Shown here: one piece after another, positions 11,716 through 20,811 of the stretch
Position numbering within the stretch: the first letter of the stretch is position 1
How the letters are laid out: each line of letters starts with the position of its first letter
From: Natronosalvus caseinilyticus
GTDB lineage: Archaea > Halobacteriota > Halobacteria > Halobacteriales > Natrialbaceae
Direction of reading: 5' to 3'
Assembly (NCBI RefSeq): GCF_017357105.1
Contig: NZ_CP071596.1
Span: 3,940,922 to 4,004,921, forward strand
Length of the DNA: 64,000 nucleotides
Notes under the pieces: generated by a model
What the model was told of the DNA's origin: nothing
What the model saw: only the letters and a program-made list of their open reading frames with translations
Databases searched by the model: none
Program-made: the position numbers and the translations under genes

Positions 11716-12765
11716 TCAGGATAACGACAGACCGCGGATCTCGACCGTGTCGCCGTCCTCGACGCGCCCGATGACCGCCCCGTCGGTCTCGTCGACGAGC
11801 GCCTCGGCGTCTGACTCGTCCAGAGCCACCACGAAGCCGGTCCCCATGTTGAACGTGCGGTGCATCTCCTCGTCGGCGACGTTCCCCTCCTCGGCGACGA
11901 ACTCGAAGATCGGCTGGGCCGGCAGAGGCTCCTCGATCACGTACCGGTTCTCGCCCATTCGGAGCAGGTTCGTCCACCCGCCGCCCGTGACGTGTGCGGC
12001 GGCTCGAACGTTGTGGCGTCGCATCGGCTCGAGCAAGTGCGTGTACAGACGGGTCGGTCGAAGCAGTTCCTCGCCGATAGTGACCTCGGGGTTCAGCGGA
12101 AAGGTGTCACCGTAATCGTGGTTCCGGGTCACGGCCTCGCGGGCGAGCGTGAGGCCGTTCGAGTGGATGCCGTTCGAGGGGAAGCCGACGAGGACGTCGC
12201 CTGCTTCGGCGTCTTCATCGAGAATTTCATCTTTGAGCGCGAGACCGGCGCAGGTTCCGGCGAGGTCGAAGCCGGTGACGACCTCGGGCATGACCGCGGT
12301 TTCGCCGCCGAGGAGGGTGAGGTTCGCCTCCTCGAGACCGGTCGCCAGCCCCTCGCCGATTTCGGCGGTGAGGTCGTCGTCGGGTTCGTCGACCGCGAGG
12401 TAGTCGACGAACGCGACCGGTTCGACGCCCGCGGCGACGAGGTCGTTGACGTTCATCGCGATGCAGTCGATACCGATGGTCGAGAAGTCTTCGATGGCCT
12501 CGGCGACGAGGAGCTTGGTGCCGACCCCGTCGGTCGCCAGCGCGAGGTAGCGGTCACCGATGTCGAGCAGGCCGGCGTACTCGGTCGTTATACCGCTCCC
12601 GAACGCCTCGAGGAGCGCGGCCGTGGCGTCCTCGCTGGCGTCGATGTCGACGCCCGTCTCGGCGTAGGTGAGTTCCTCCGGCTCACCGTTACCGTCGCCG
12701 CTGTCGTCGCCGTCCCCGTCGCCACCGCCGGAACCACCCCCCACCTCGTTCGCCTCGTTGGTCAT
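11716..12765 (-). CDS. purM: Phosphoribosylformylglycinamidine cyclo-ligase (AIR synthetase)
   Basis: This 349-residue enzyme closes the imidazole ring of AIR in purine synthesis, using ATP. Family regions visible are YAETGVDIDASEDATAALL, the ATP/substrate region YLALATDGVGTKLLVAEAI, FVDYLAVDEPDDD, LLGGETAVMPEVV and the C-terminal HVTGGGWTNLLRM. The start at 12765 gives MTNEANEVGGG; the in-frame sequence farther upstream is Arg-rich and not protein-like. Between this start and the catalytic domain lies an unusual Gly/Asp-rich stretch of about 25 residues, probably disordered. Transcribed alone. Confidence 0.95.
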   Translation of the reverse strand: MTNEANEVGGGSGGGDGDGDDSGDGNGEPEELTYAETGVDIDASEDATAALLEAFGSGITTEYAGLLDIGDRYLALATDGVGTKLLVAEAIEDFSTIGIDCIAMNVNDLVAAGVEPVAFVDYLAVDEPDDDLTAEIGEGLATGLEEANLTLLGGETAVMPEVVTGFDLAGTCAGLALKDEILDEDAEAGDVLVGFPSNGIHSNGLTLAREAVTRNHDYGDTFPLNPEVTIGEELLRPTRLYTHLLEPMRRHNVRAAAHVTGGGWTNLLRMGENRYVIEEPLPAQPIFEFVAEEGNVADEEMHRTFNMGTGFVVALDESDAEALVDETDGAVIGRVEDGDTVEIRGLSLS

Positions 12766-12931
12766 GCTCGAGAGAGCACGGGGCGAGGCCAAAAGGTCAC
12801 CGGTCCAGCGTCGGAGTGGGCGAGCCGACAGATGCCACACCGACCGACAGTGTCGCGTTCGGCGACTCGCGTTTGGTGGCGTCGAGTGCGGTAGTGTCGA
12901 GTGCGGCAGTTCGATCTAGCCGCTCGAGAGG

Positions 12932-13276
12932 TCAGGCCTCACCGACAGCCAGTTCGATGACCCCCTCGAACGCGAGGGACTCCGCTCCCTCGAGTAAAAC
13001 TACGTCGCCCTCGCCCCTGTCGTACTCGACGAGCCCGTGATCCGCTAGCATTGGCAGATGCACGTGGACGAGCGAAACGTGAACGTCCCGTCGAGCGCGT
13101 CGACGGTCCTCGGCGTCGTCCGGCAGGCACTCCCGTCTCGCAACCGCCTCGGCGAGGCCCTCGACTGTATCCTGCCCTCGTTCCGTGAGTGTCGTGAGGA
13201 GCCGTCGTCGTCGTGGATTCGCGAGTATCCGGTGTGCGACCTCCTGATTGCGAACCGTCGGTCGTGTCTTCGACAT
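12932..13276 (-). CDS. DUF7344-type winged-helix regulator
   Basis: This 114-residue protein has the haloarchaeal DUF7344 pattern: a helix ending in NPRRRRLLTTL, a basic/acidic helical middle, then VHVSLVHVHLPMLADHGLVEYD, the winged-helix recognition and wing region. It should bind DNA in the cytoplasm; the target is unknown. The ATG at 13276 gives MSKTRPTVRNQEV; the longer in-frame extension is Cys/Arg-rich and unlikely. A second, diverged family member lies at 24292-24693. Confidence 0.8.
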   Translation of the reverse strand: MSKTRPTVRNQEVAHRILANPRRRRLLTTLTERGQDTVEGLAEAVARRECLPDDAEDRRRARRDVHVSLVHVHLPMLADHGLVEYDRGEGDVVLLEGAESLAFEGVIELAVGEA

Positions 13277-13431
13277 CGTACCAGCCCCTTCTCGAGTATC
13301 GAGGTGAAAACTGCGCCTAACCATGCAGATACGTCGACAAAAGGCCGCAGTCAGACACTGTCGACGACGAAACACGCGACGGCAACGACAGCGAACCGCC
13401 TCCACTCCCGCCCGCTCGAGTCGCTACCCGC

Positions 13432-14349
13432 TCAAAACGGACTCGAGAGGTAGGCCTTCGGAATCGCGTTCCGAACCGTGACCAGCGGGTCGACCACCTG
13501 GCTGATCTCGAGGCCGCCGACCAGGCTCGAGAACATGTACGCCTCGGTGTCGTCGAAGTCGTGCTCGGCGGCGAGCAACGCGATGGCGTCCTGGTTCGCG
13601 AGTTCGCAGGCCGCCTCGAGCGTCTCGGCGCTCGCGATGGGCTTCCAGGCGTCGCTCGTCTCGACCAGCGGGCGCTCGAGGCTCGTTGCAGGGTCGGAGA
13701 GCACCTCGAGGGTGACGTCGATTTCGGTGGCGATCTCCGAACCCGTCCCGCACATTTCGCCGTCGGCCATCGCAGCCTTGCAGTCGCCCATCGCGAGCAT
13801 GGCGCCCTCCTGGAAGACGGGGAAGTAGACCGCGTTGCCGGCCGTAATATCGGTCGTATCGAGGTTGCCGCCGTGGTCGTGGGGCACGAGCGTGCTGTAG
13901 CCGTCCTCGGCGGTGGCGACGCCGATGGTTCCGATCACCGGCGCGAGCGGCACCTCGAGGTTCCCAAAGGCGAGAGTATCGCCGTCGACCGGCGTCATCT
14001 TCGACCGCGGCGACTCGACGTTCTCGTGACTGTCGAGCAACCCGAAGCCGTCGATGGTGACGACCCGGCCCGCGTCCTCCGCGATGCGAATTTCCTCGAT
14101 CTCGACCCGGAGTACGTCCCCTGGCGAGGCTCCGTCGACCGCGATGGGACCCGTCGCCGCGTTCACCTCCTCGGGGACCGCCTTGAGGACGTCCGAATCA
14201 TCCTGGATCGCGCCCTCGAGGCTGTCGGCCGTCTCGACGGTCAGGCGATCGCCCGACTCGACGGTGATCGCCGGCTCGAGGTCGGGAGTGAATTCGTAGA
14301 GTTTGCCGTCCTCGTAGCTGATCGTGTGGTCGGTATCGATATCGGTCAT
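13432..14349 (-). CDS. Acetamidase/formamidase family protein
   Basis: This 305-residue protein of the FmdA/AmdA family hydrolyses short amides such as formamide or acetamide to ammonia and the acid. Family regions visible are the all-beta core with HDHGGNLDTTDITAGNAVYF and the GAMLAMGDCKAAMADGEMCG stretch, which supplies metal-binding and active-site residues. The ATG at 14349 gives MTDIDTDHTISYEDGKLYEF. The substrate cannot be read from the sequence. It may share a transcript with the lipoprotein gene upstream at 14445-15143. Confidence 0.88.
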   Translation of the reverse strand: MTDIDTDHTISYEDGKLYEFTPDLEPAITVESGDRLTVETADSLEGAIQDDSDVLKAVPEEVNAATGPIAVDGASPGDVLRVEIEEIRIAEDAGRVVTIDGFGLLDSHENVESPRSKMTPVDGDTLAFGNLEVPLAPVIGTIGVATAEDGYSTLVPHDHGGNLDTTDITAGNAVYFPVFQEGAMLAMGDCKAAMADGEMCGTGSEIATEIDVTLEVLSDPATSLERPLVETSDAWKPIASAETLEAACELANQDAIALLAAEHDFDDTEAYMFSSLVGGLEISQVVDPLVTVRNAIPKAYLSSPF

Positions 14350-14444
14350 GGCTCGAGTACAAAGAAGGGATGCCCCGGCCATCAAACCGCGTGGTCGTTC
14401 GCGGCCGTCGACCATTCCAGTTCGATGAGGTGGCCCTCGAGTGC

Positions 14445-15143
14445 TCAGAACATCACCCCACCCTCGAACGTCGCCACCAGCGTCCCGTCCTCGAGAGGAT
14501 CCGGCGCCGTGGCCTCACGCTCGTCCCGTTCGAGGGCCGCGGCGTCATGAAACTCCGCCCTCGCGACGCCACCCCTGTCGATGGCGTAGACGACCGCGCT
14601 GAATCCGATGTCGGCCTCCCAGACCGCTCCGTCATCGGAGACGCCCGCTGTCGCGCCGGCCGCACGCAGCAAGAAGACGGTCGTGACTCCCTCGTGCCAG
14701 TCGAAGGTCTCACGTTCCCGAACGCTGTGACCGATGCGGAGGATTCGACCCGAACCGGATCGGTCACACAGCAGGTCGTGAGTGAGGTACGCTTCATCGA
14801 ACGCGATGAGATAGTCGATCACCGCCTCTTCGTCGAATCCCTCCGGCATGACGGGGTAGGGGATCGTTTCGGCCGTCTCGTGCTCCTCGCGGTCGTCCCC
14901 GTACTCTACCTCGACCGTCTCCGACTCGACGTCGCACTCGGGCCGGGTCGGTTCGCCGTCGAACGCCTCGAGGACGCGGCTCTCGTCCCCACCACCGCCG
15001 TCAGTTCCACCGTCGTCACCGTTCTCACCGTTTTCAGCGCCGTTTCTGTCGTTCACACTCGAGGGTCTAGCTTCGTCGGCCAGACAGCCCGCCGCGGCCG
15101 CCGTCGTGGCACCGAGTGCAGCCAGTATTGCTCGCCTGTTCAT
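14445..15143 (-). CDS. Predicted Tat-exported lipoprotein
   Basis: This 232-residue protein starts MNRRAILAALGATTAAAAGC: twin arginines at 3-4, a short hydrophobic stretch and a lipobox Cys at 20, so it is predicted to be exported folded and lipid-anchored. A Gly/Asp/Glu/Asn-rich linker follows, then a globular domain I cannot assign (contains YLIAFDEAYLTHDLLC). The longer in-frame start would bury the signal, so I chose 15143. Function unknown. Confidence 0.75.
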   Translation of the reverse strand: MNRRAILAALGATTAAAAGCLADEARPSSVNDRNGAENGENGDDGGTDGGGGDESRVLEAFDGEPTRPECDVESETVEVEYGDDREEHETAETIPYPVMPEGFDEEAVIDYLIAFDEAYLTHDLLCDRSGSGRILRIGHSVRERETFDWHEGVTTVFLLRAAGATAGVSDDGAVWEADIGFSAVVYAIDRGGVARAEFHDAAALERDEREATAPDPLEDGTLVATFEGGVMF

Positions 15144-15219
15144 ACCCGTTCGTACGAAAACAGCGGTGAAAAAGCCGATGAAGGCTAAAATCGTCGTTTT
15201 AGCTTGGAAGAACGGATCG

Positions 15220-15861
15220 TCAGAACGGGAGGCCGAACTCGAGGTAAAACAGCGCGAGCAGGCCGGCACACGTCGCGAACGTCACCGCGAAGACGGGCTT
15301 GCTCCACTCGAGGACGGACTTGCCGTCGAGCGGCCCAAAGGGGATCATGTTGAACGCGGCCAGGAACAGGTTGATCACGACGCCCATGTGTCCGATCTGC
15401 TGGAGGAGCGCCGGTCCCTCGAGCACCCGCGTCCCGACGAGCACCGGCAAGAAGAGGCCGGCGAGAATCAGGTTCGTCACCGGGCCGGCGACGGAGATCA
15501 GCCCGTTCTCGCGATAGGTAATCTGTCCCCGGTGGTAGACGGCGCCCGGCGCGGCGAAGAGGAAGCCGATCAGCGCGCTCATGATCGCGAGAAAGAGCAT
15601 CTGGTAGTCGGCCCGAAACGCCGCAACCTGGCCGAAGCGAACCGCGACGACCTTGTGAGCGAGTTCGTGCAAGAGGAACGCGACGCCGACGGTGACGAAG
15701 CTCAGCGCGATCATCGTCGCAAAGTGGCCGGGCGAAGCCCGTCCGAGGTGAATGGGGGCGAGCAGGAGGGCGAACGCGACGCTCAGGACGATCCACGCGA
15801 GCGCCAGGTCGAACAGTTCCCGATCACTGAAGGTGAGCGGGGAGGGTCGCTCGTAGCTCAC
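15220..15861 (-). CDS. Site-2-protease-type membrane metalloprotease (M50)
   Basis: This 213-residue polytopic protein has the intramembrane zinc-protease motif HELAHK in LLHELAHKVVAVRFG and a second motif NMIPFGPLDGKSVLEW, where the Asp should be a zinc ligand. About five to six hydrophobic segments surround them. It should cleave transmembrane substrates inside the membrane. The start is GTG at 15861, overlapping the stop of the TraB-family gene by 4 nt (GTGA), so the two are translationally coupled. Possible substrates are membrane-anchored regulators or signal peptides; none is identifiable here. Confidence 0.9.
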   Translation of the reverse strand: MSYERPSPLTFSDRELFDLALAWIVLSVAFALLLAPIHLGRASPGHFATMIALSFVTVGVAFLLHELAHKVVAVRFGQVAAFRADYQMLFLAIMSALIGFLFAAPGAVYHRGQITYRENGLISVAGPVTNLILAGLFLPVLVGTRVLEGPALLQQIGHMGVVINLFLAAFNMIPFGPLDGKSVLEWSKPVFAVTFATCAGLLALFYLEFGLPF

Positions 15862-17633
15862 GAGAGGACCTCGTAGATCAACTCGAGACTGTTCTGGGCG
15901 CCCCTGATGAGTTCGTTCATCAACGCGTCGACCCCGCCGAGTTCACCGCCGGCCAGCCACGGTAAGACGACCAGGGGGAAGAGGAACGTCGCGATCATGC
16001 TCCCGACGTTCGTCAGTGCGACGATCATGATGAGTCGGAACAGCGGCACGTCGAACATCTCCTCGATGGACTCCGTGATGGGTTTCGACGTGTCGCCGAT
16101 GATGGTGTTGAGCGTCCTGATGTCCGTGACGTTCACCGGCCGGTACCGGAGCTCGACGTAGCCGGCGAACCAGCCGGGAGCCAGGAGCGGGTTGATGCTC
16201 GTGAGCCAGGCGATGGCGCCACCGACGCCGGCGCTGGTCCAGCGCGCACCGGCCAGGCGAGCCAGCGTGAACGCGAAGACGCCGTTGAACAGGAACCACG
16301 CGAGGAACACCTTGAGCAAGAAGACGTCCCGGACGCCGGCCATCAACAGGAGGAAGAAGAAGCTGACGAAGGCGATCATCACGAGGTAGCCGATGACCTT
16401 GAAGATCGAGAACCGGCGACTGGATGCCGTTCCCGTGATCGACTCCATAGCCGGCAGGGTCTCGGGCGCCGCGAGGTAGCGTTCGATGCCGGCTTTGTGG
16501 CCGGCGCCGACGACGGCGACGACGTCGTAACCCTGCCCTCTGAGCGTGTGGAGTTTGTGAGCGATGAAGGCGTCTCGCTCGTCGATCAGCGCGTTGGCCC
16601 CCCTCGGACTGAACCGGCGGAACTCCTCCATCATGGCGGCGACGACGTCCCCGTCGGTCATCTCCTCGATGTCGATCTCCTCGATGTTCTCGACGTCCGA
16701 CGTGAGCGCTTCGAGCAAGAGACCGATGGCCGCGCCGATGGCGACGCCGATCCCGAGTCCGGCGAGTCCGCTGACGAGGCCACGGATAGCGAAGTCCCCG
16801 GCCGCCTCGAGCGCACCGGCGTCGAACGGGCCGACGAACGTCTCGGTCGCGACCAGTACCCCCATTCCGACGACGCCGAGCACGGCACCCGTAACCACCC
16901 GGAGCGAAGAGCCGCTGAGCAAGCGACCGGTGTACTCGTCTGCGTGCTCGAGCGACGGGAGAAAGAGCAACCCGACGAAGAGCCCGCCGATCAGCCCGAT
17001 GCCGAGCGCGCCCACGTACTGAAGCATCGTCGGATTCGTAATTCCGAGGCCGAGTGCGCTCTCGAGGCCGGCCGTGGTGGCGAACAGGGTTCCGAAGAGG
17101 AGCCCAAGGGCGAGGCCGAACACCCCGCCGAAGGCGACCGAAAGCGTCCGGGGATCGGTGACCCCGAGGGCGAGCCCGCCGACCATCTTGAGCTTCTCGG
17201 TGGCGGTGAGCCGTGCCCAGAACCGCTGAATCGTCACCTGAATGTCCCGGTCGACGAGGGCGACGCCGTGGCCGTTGCGCTCGGCCGCCTCGATGGCCGC
17301 CTGCATGTCGGCGCCGGGTTCGACGTCGAACTGTTCGCCGAGGCGAGACTGGACGTACGAGAGCATCCAGTAGGCCAGAAACTGGAAGACGGTGTTGCCG
17401 CTCAGGAGGTCCTTCGCTTCGATGTCGTCGGGCGTGCCGCCCTGCATCTGGCGGTACCGCCCCTCGTCGAGTTCGACGGCGACGACGTCGGGGTCCTCGC
17501 GGTCGATCGTCTCGTGGACGTCGTCGACGCTCCGCTGGGAGACGTGGGCCGTCCCGAGAACGTGGATCGAGCCACGACCCCGTTCCGGCGGTTCGGGTGG
17601 GTCCGGAACGGTCGCATCACCTGCATCGCTCAT
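15858..17633 (-). CDS. TraB/PrgY-family membrane protein (Tiki-like fold)
   Basis: This 591-residue protein has an N-terminal TraB domain (HVLGTAHVSQRSVDDVHETI, then VVAVELDEGRYRQM) and many membrane segments from about 180 to the C-terminus. Two GxxH motifs are present, G27-T-A-H30 and G376-A-G-H379 (GAGHKAGIERYL), the pair that carries metal ligands in Tiki/TraB proteases. Members are linked to shutdown of peptide pheromones in enterococci (PrgY). The start at 17633 gives MSDAGDATVPDPPE. It is coupled by a GTGA overlap to a site-2 protease, suggesting joint membrane proteolysis. Protease activity is inferred. Confidence 0.88.
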   Translation of the reverse strand: MSDAGDATVPDPPEPPERGRGSIHVLGTAHVSQRSVDDVHETIDREDPDVVAVELDEGRYRQMQGGTPDDIEAKDLLSGNTVFQFLAYWMLSYVQSRLGEQFDVEPGADMQAAIEAAERNGHGVALVDRDIQVTIQRFWARLTATEKLKMVGGLALGVTDPRTLSVAFGGVFGLALGLLFGTLFATTAGLESALGLGITNPTMLQYVGALGIGLIGGLFVGLLFLPSLEHADEYTGRLLSGSSLRVVTGAVLGVVGMGVLVATETFVGPFDAGALEAAGDFAIRGLVSGLAGLGIGVAIGAAIGLLLEALTSDVENIEEIDIEEMTDGDVVAAMMEEFRRFSPRGANALIDERDAFIAHKLHTLRGQGYDVVAVVGAGHKAGIERYLAAPETLPAMESITGTASSRRFSIFKVIGYLVMIAFVSFFFLLLMAGVRDVFLLKVFLAWFLFNGVFAFTLARLAGARWTSAGVGGAIAWLTSINPLLAPGWFAGYVELRYRPVNVTDIRTLNTIIGDTSKPITESIEEMFDVPLFRLIMIVALTNVGSMIATFLFPLVVLPWLAGGELGGVDALMNELIRGAQNSLELIYEVLS

Positions 17634-17739
17634 TGTCGGGGTAACTCGCTCACGGCTTTTACCAGTATCGAAGGGTAACGAAATGTTCCTCGAGCGGTAG
17701 GCGGACGATCCGATACCGGCTCCGGATACGAGCGCCCGA

Positions 17740-17985
17740 TCACCGTCGTCGACGACCACCGGTTAGCGCGGCCACCTCGAGGAGCAGCGCGGAGAGGACG
17801 AGGCCGAGCACGACGATTCCCGCCAGGCGGAACGTCAGGCCGTCGATCGACCGCGCGGCGAGCCACGCGAGGCCGAGCATGGTGGCGAGAACGAGGCCGC
17901 CGACGAGTACCTGACCGGGAACCCCCAGCCATCGGCGTAGGGTTCTGTAGCTGTCTCTATCTCTACCGCTGTCTCGGGCACCCAT
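17740..17985 (-). CDS. Small two-helix membrane protein
   Basis: This 81-residue protein starts MGARDSGRDRDSYRTLRRW and has two hydrophobic segments, QVLVGGLVLATMLGLAWLAA and RLAGIVVLGLVLSALLLEVA, with a GGRRRR tail. No family is recognised. It lies upstream of the TraB gene on the same strand with about 105 nt between, and its 5' region faces the thioesterase gene, so the 123-nt gap between them probably holds two divergent promoters. Confidence 0.6.
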   Translation of the reverse strand: MGARDSGRDRDSYRTLRRWLGVPGQVLVGGLVLATMLGLAWLAARSIDGLTFRLAGIVVLGLVLSALLLEVAALTGGRRRR

Positions 17986-18108
17986 CGGTTCGTTCGTCCC
18001 GAGTCCGCAGGCCACCGTGATAAGTGCTGGTGTTGATACTCGAGGCGCGTCGCAGGTGATCGAAACCGACCGAAAGACACTGATTCCCGGACGGAGAAGC
18101 CAGCAGCG

Positions 18109-18555
18109 ATGACCGCGCTCCTCGAGACGCTGATCGAAAACCGCGAGATGGTCCAGCCGAATCACTCGAACAACCTCGAGACGGCCCACGGGGGGAACGT
18201 CATGCTCTGGATGGACGAGATCGGCGCGATGTCGGCGATGCGGTTTTCGGGCGAGACCTGCGTCACGGCCCGGGTCGACCGAATGAACTTCGAGCGGCCG
18301 ATCCAGGTCGGCGACGTGGCGTTCATCTCGGCGTACGTCTTCGAGGCCGGTCGGACGAGCATCAAGACGCGACTTCGGACCTACCGCGAGGACCTCCGAA
18401 CGGGCGAGCGAGAGAAGACGACCGAGTCGGTCTTCACGTTCGTCGCCGTCGACGATGACGGCAAGCCAACGCCGGTTCCGGACCTGACGGTCGAATCCGA
18501 GCGCGGCGACGAGTTACGTCGGGAGGCGCTGGAGTACGATACCGGCGATCGCTGA
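18109..18555 (+). CDS. Acyl-CoA thioesterase (hotdog fold)
   Basis: This 148-residue hotdog-fold enzyme is of the BFIT/YciA type. The MVQPNHSNNLETAHGGNVML stretch holds the Asn/Gly-rich active-site loop and the MDEIGAMSAMRFSGETCVTA helix follows. It should hydrolyse acyl-CoA to free acid and CoA. The basic MNFERPIQVGDVAFISAYV segment is the second conserved strand pair. Chain-length preference cannot be inferred. The gene appears to be transcribed alone, divergent from the small membrane protein gene. Confidence 0.92.
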   Translation: MTALLETLIENREMVQPNHSNNLETAHGGNVMLWMDEIGAMSAMRFSGETCVTARVDRMNFERPIQVGDVAFISAYVFEAGRTSIKTRLRTYREDLRTGEREKTTESVFTFVAVDDDGKPTPVPDLTVESERGDELRREALEYDTGDR

Positions 18556-18670
18556 GCGCTCGGTGACACGGGCCGCGTCTACAGTGGGACGTCAGTACCG
18601 GACTGTCCGCCGTCCGACCGATGGAACGCGACCGACGCTACTAACCCGACGAGCGTCGTCGGACCCGACG

Positions 18671-19618
18671 ATGAGAATCGCGATCACGGGTGGCACCGGA
18701 TTCGTGGGATCGCACTTGGCTCGACGCCTCGGCGACGACGGGCACGACCTCGTGCTGATCGCTCGAGGGGTCGACGAGCCCAACGTCGACCTGCTCGAGC
18801 GTGAGAACGTCGAATTCGTCCCAGCCGCCGTGACCGACGAGCGGACGCTACGTGAGGCGTTCGTCGACTGCGAGGCCGTGGTCCACCTCGCCGGAATCAA
18901 TCACGAGCGCAGGGCACAGACGTACGAGGCCGTCCACGTCGACGGGACGAGGAACGTCGTCGAGGCGGCGACCGACGCGGGCGTCTCGACGCTCGTCCTC
19001 ACGAGCTACCTGCGCGCACGTCCGGACTGCGGGTGCGCGTACCACGAGTCGAAGTGGGAAGCTGAACGGATTGTCCGCCGGTCGGGACTCGAGTACACGG
19101 TCGTCAAACCCGGCGTGGTCTACGGACCGGGGGATCGGATGCTATGGGGAATCGCCCGCTCGCTCGCGACCGTTCCGGTGTTCCCGCGGGTCGGGCTCAG
19201 AGCGCGTCGGATTCGGCCGGTCGCGATCGAGGACCTCGTCGACGTACTGGCGGCGTCGATCCTCGAGGACCGGCTCTCGGAGACGACGGTCGCCGTCACG
19301 GGCCCGGAGGAGCTGACGGTAACCGACCTCGTGAACCGCGTCGGCGACGTGATCGGGCGCTCGCCCCTGATCGTTCCCGCGCCGGTTCACGCGCAGATTG
19401 CCCTGTCCTGGGTCCAGGAACGAGCGCTCGAAACGCCCATCGTGACGACCGCCGGCGTCCGAATGCTCGCCGAAGAGGCGACTGAGCCGGCGCCGGAGGG
19501 CGTGTGCGATCCCCTGCCTGACGCACTGCGGCCGACCCGGCCAGTTACGCCTGAACGAATCGCGGCAGGCCTTCCCCGTCTGAAGCCGTTCGGCGTCGGG
19601 GACCTTCGGTGGCCCTGA
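18671..19618 (+). CDS. Atypical SDR NAD(P)-binding protein (NDUFA9-like)
   Basis: This 315-residue protein has an N-terminal Rossmann motif, MRIAITGGTGFVGSHLARRL, then a Tyr-x-x-x-Lys element (YHESKWEAERIVRRSGLEYT) and KPGVVYGPGDRM, as in the NDUFA9/complex I-associated atypical SDR group. It probably binds NAD(P)H and acts on quinone, nucleotide-sugar or lipid substrates; the real substrate is unknown. I chose the ATG at 18671 because it begins the Rossmann strand directly; the in-frame extension upstream is Arg/Thr-rich and unlike protein. Confidence 0.85.
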   Translation: MRIAITGGTGFVGSHLARRLGDDGHDLVLIARGVDEPNVDLLERENVEFVPAAVTDERTLREAFVDCEAVVHLAGINHERRAQTYEAVHVDGTRNVVEAATDAGVSTLVLTSYLRARPDCGCAYHESKWEAERIVRRSGLEYTVVKPGVVYGPGDRMLWGIARSLATVPVFPRVGLRARRIRPVAIEDLVDVLAASILEDRLSETTVAVTGPEELTVTDLVNRVGDVIGRSPLIVPAPVHAQIALSWVQERALETPIVTTAGVRMLAEEATEPAPEGVCDPLPDALRPTRPVTPERIAAGLPRLKPFGVGDLRWP

Positions 19619-19686
19619 CGATCGAGGGCGATCCGCCGGACTCGAGTTCGCCTCCCTCCCCGTCCCTCCCCGCCCCTGTCTCGGAC

Positions 19687-20745
19687 CTACGGAAACCGAA
19701 TCGTTGCTTCGGTGGGATCGATCTCGACCCGTCCACCGATCGGGATCGGCACTGTCGGCCATGCATGGCCGAACTCGAGGCCCTGCACCACCGGCGCGTC
19801 GGGGTTGTACTCCGCGAGGACGTCCGCGACCACCTCGCGCTGTTGCTCCCGGTAGGTTTCGCGCCACTCGGGCGGCCGATCCTGCTGGTGTGACCGGGAC
19901 GCCGGTCGACCGACGAGCACGCCCGCGAAGCGCTCGAGCAGACCGCGTTCACCCAATGCGCGCAACACGCCGGCGACCCACTCGGGGACGGGGACCTCCT
20001 CGGACGTTTCGAGGGCGAGCACCGTCCCCTCGAGCGCGGCGTCCCCGGGCAGGTACCGGTCCGCGAGGAACTGCTGGTCGATGATCTCGAGACAGCCGCC
20101 CCAGACCCGTCCGGCGACGGCGTCGGTCCCGCCAGACCAGTGCCAGCCGTCGCTCGCTTCCGTCTCACGTGGCTCCTCGAGAGCCTCGGGATCGGCCCAG
20201 TTTCCGGGCTGGTCGGTGAATCGCTTGGCCGGTTCGACCGTCCCGATCGAGTCCTCGAAGAACGCCCGCTCGGCGTACTCGATGGTGTGATCGAACAGCT
20301 CGCCGTCCATCGCCAGTTCGACCATCACCGCGGGACCGTAGAACGAGACGATTCCGAGGTTCCACAGGTACGTCGCGAGATTGGTGTTGTCGCTGTAGCC
20401 GTAGAATCGCGTTGGGTTCTCACGGAGGACGTCCGGCTCGAGGTGTGAGAGCATCCGGATCTGGTCGTTGCCGCCGATGACGGCGATCACCCCGTCGACG
20501 TCGGGGTCCGCGAAGGCATCCATTACGTCTCGAGCCCGGGCTTCGGGGTTCTCGTAGAGTTCCTCCCGGCCCATCTCCGTGGTCGGATACTCGACCGGCT
20601 CGAGGTCGAAGACGGTTCGCAGGCGCTCGAGTCCCAGTTCGTAGACGTGAGGTGCCTCGAGCGCGGGATTCGACGCCGGAGCGACGACGGCGATCCGGCT
20701 TCCGCGCTCGAGTGGCGGTGGCGTGACGAACTCCTGATCGTCCAT
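19687..20745 (-). CDS. S66 family peptidase (LD-carboxypeptidase/MccF-like)
   Basis: This 352-residue serine peptidase of the LdcA/MccF family has a visible Ser-Glu-His triad: Ser in FYGYSDNTNLATYLWN, Glu in VLALETSEEVP, and His in LEFGHAWPTVPIP. In bacteria such enzymes trim peptidoglycan or cleave microcin C. Haloarchaea lack peptidoglycan, so an MccF-like role against toxic aminoacyl-nucleotides or a peptide-recycling role is more likely (inference). The N-terminus (PPPLERGSRIAVVAPASNPAL) is typical of the family. Confidence 0.88.
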   Translation of the reverse strand: MDDQEFVTPPPLERGSRIAVVAPASNPALEAPHVYELGLERLRTVFDLEPVEYPTTEMGREELYENPEARARDVMDAFADPDVDGVIAVIGGNDQIRMLSHLEPDVLRENPTRFYGYSDNTNLATYLWNLGIVSFYGPAVMVELAMDGELFDHTIEYAERAFFEDSIGTVEPAKRFTDQPGNWADPEALEEPRETEASDGWHWSGGTDAVAGRVWGGCLEIIDQQFLADRYLPGDAALEGTVLALETSEEVPVPEWVAGVLRALGERGLLERFAGVLVGRPASRSHQQDRPPEWRETYREQQREVVADVLAEYNPDAPVVQGLEFGHAWPTVPIPIGGRVEIDPTEATIRFP

Positions 20746-20811
20746 AGGTGTGACTGTGCCGGTCGGCTCAAGAAACTATGCCAGGTTTGCGAGGCGATAG
20801 CACGGTCCGGG

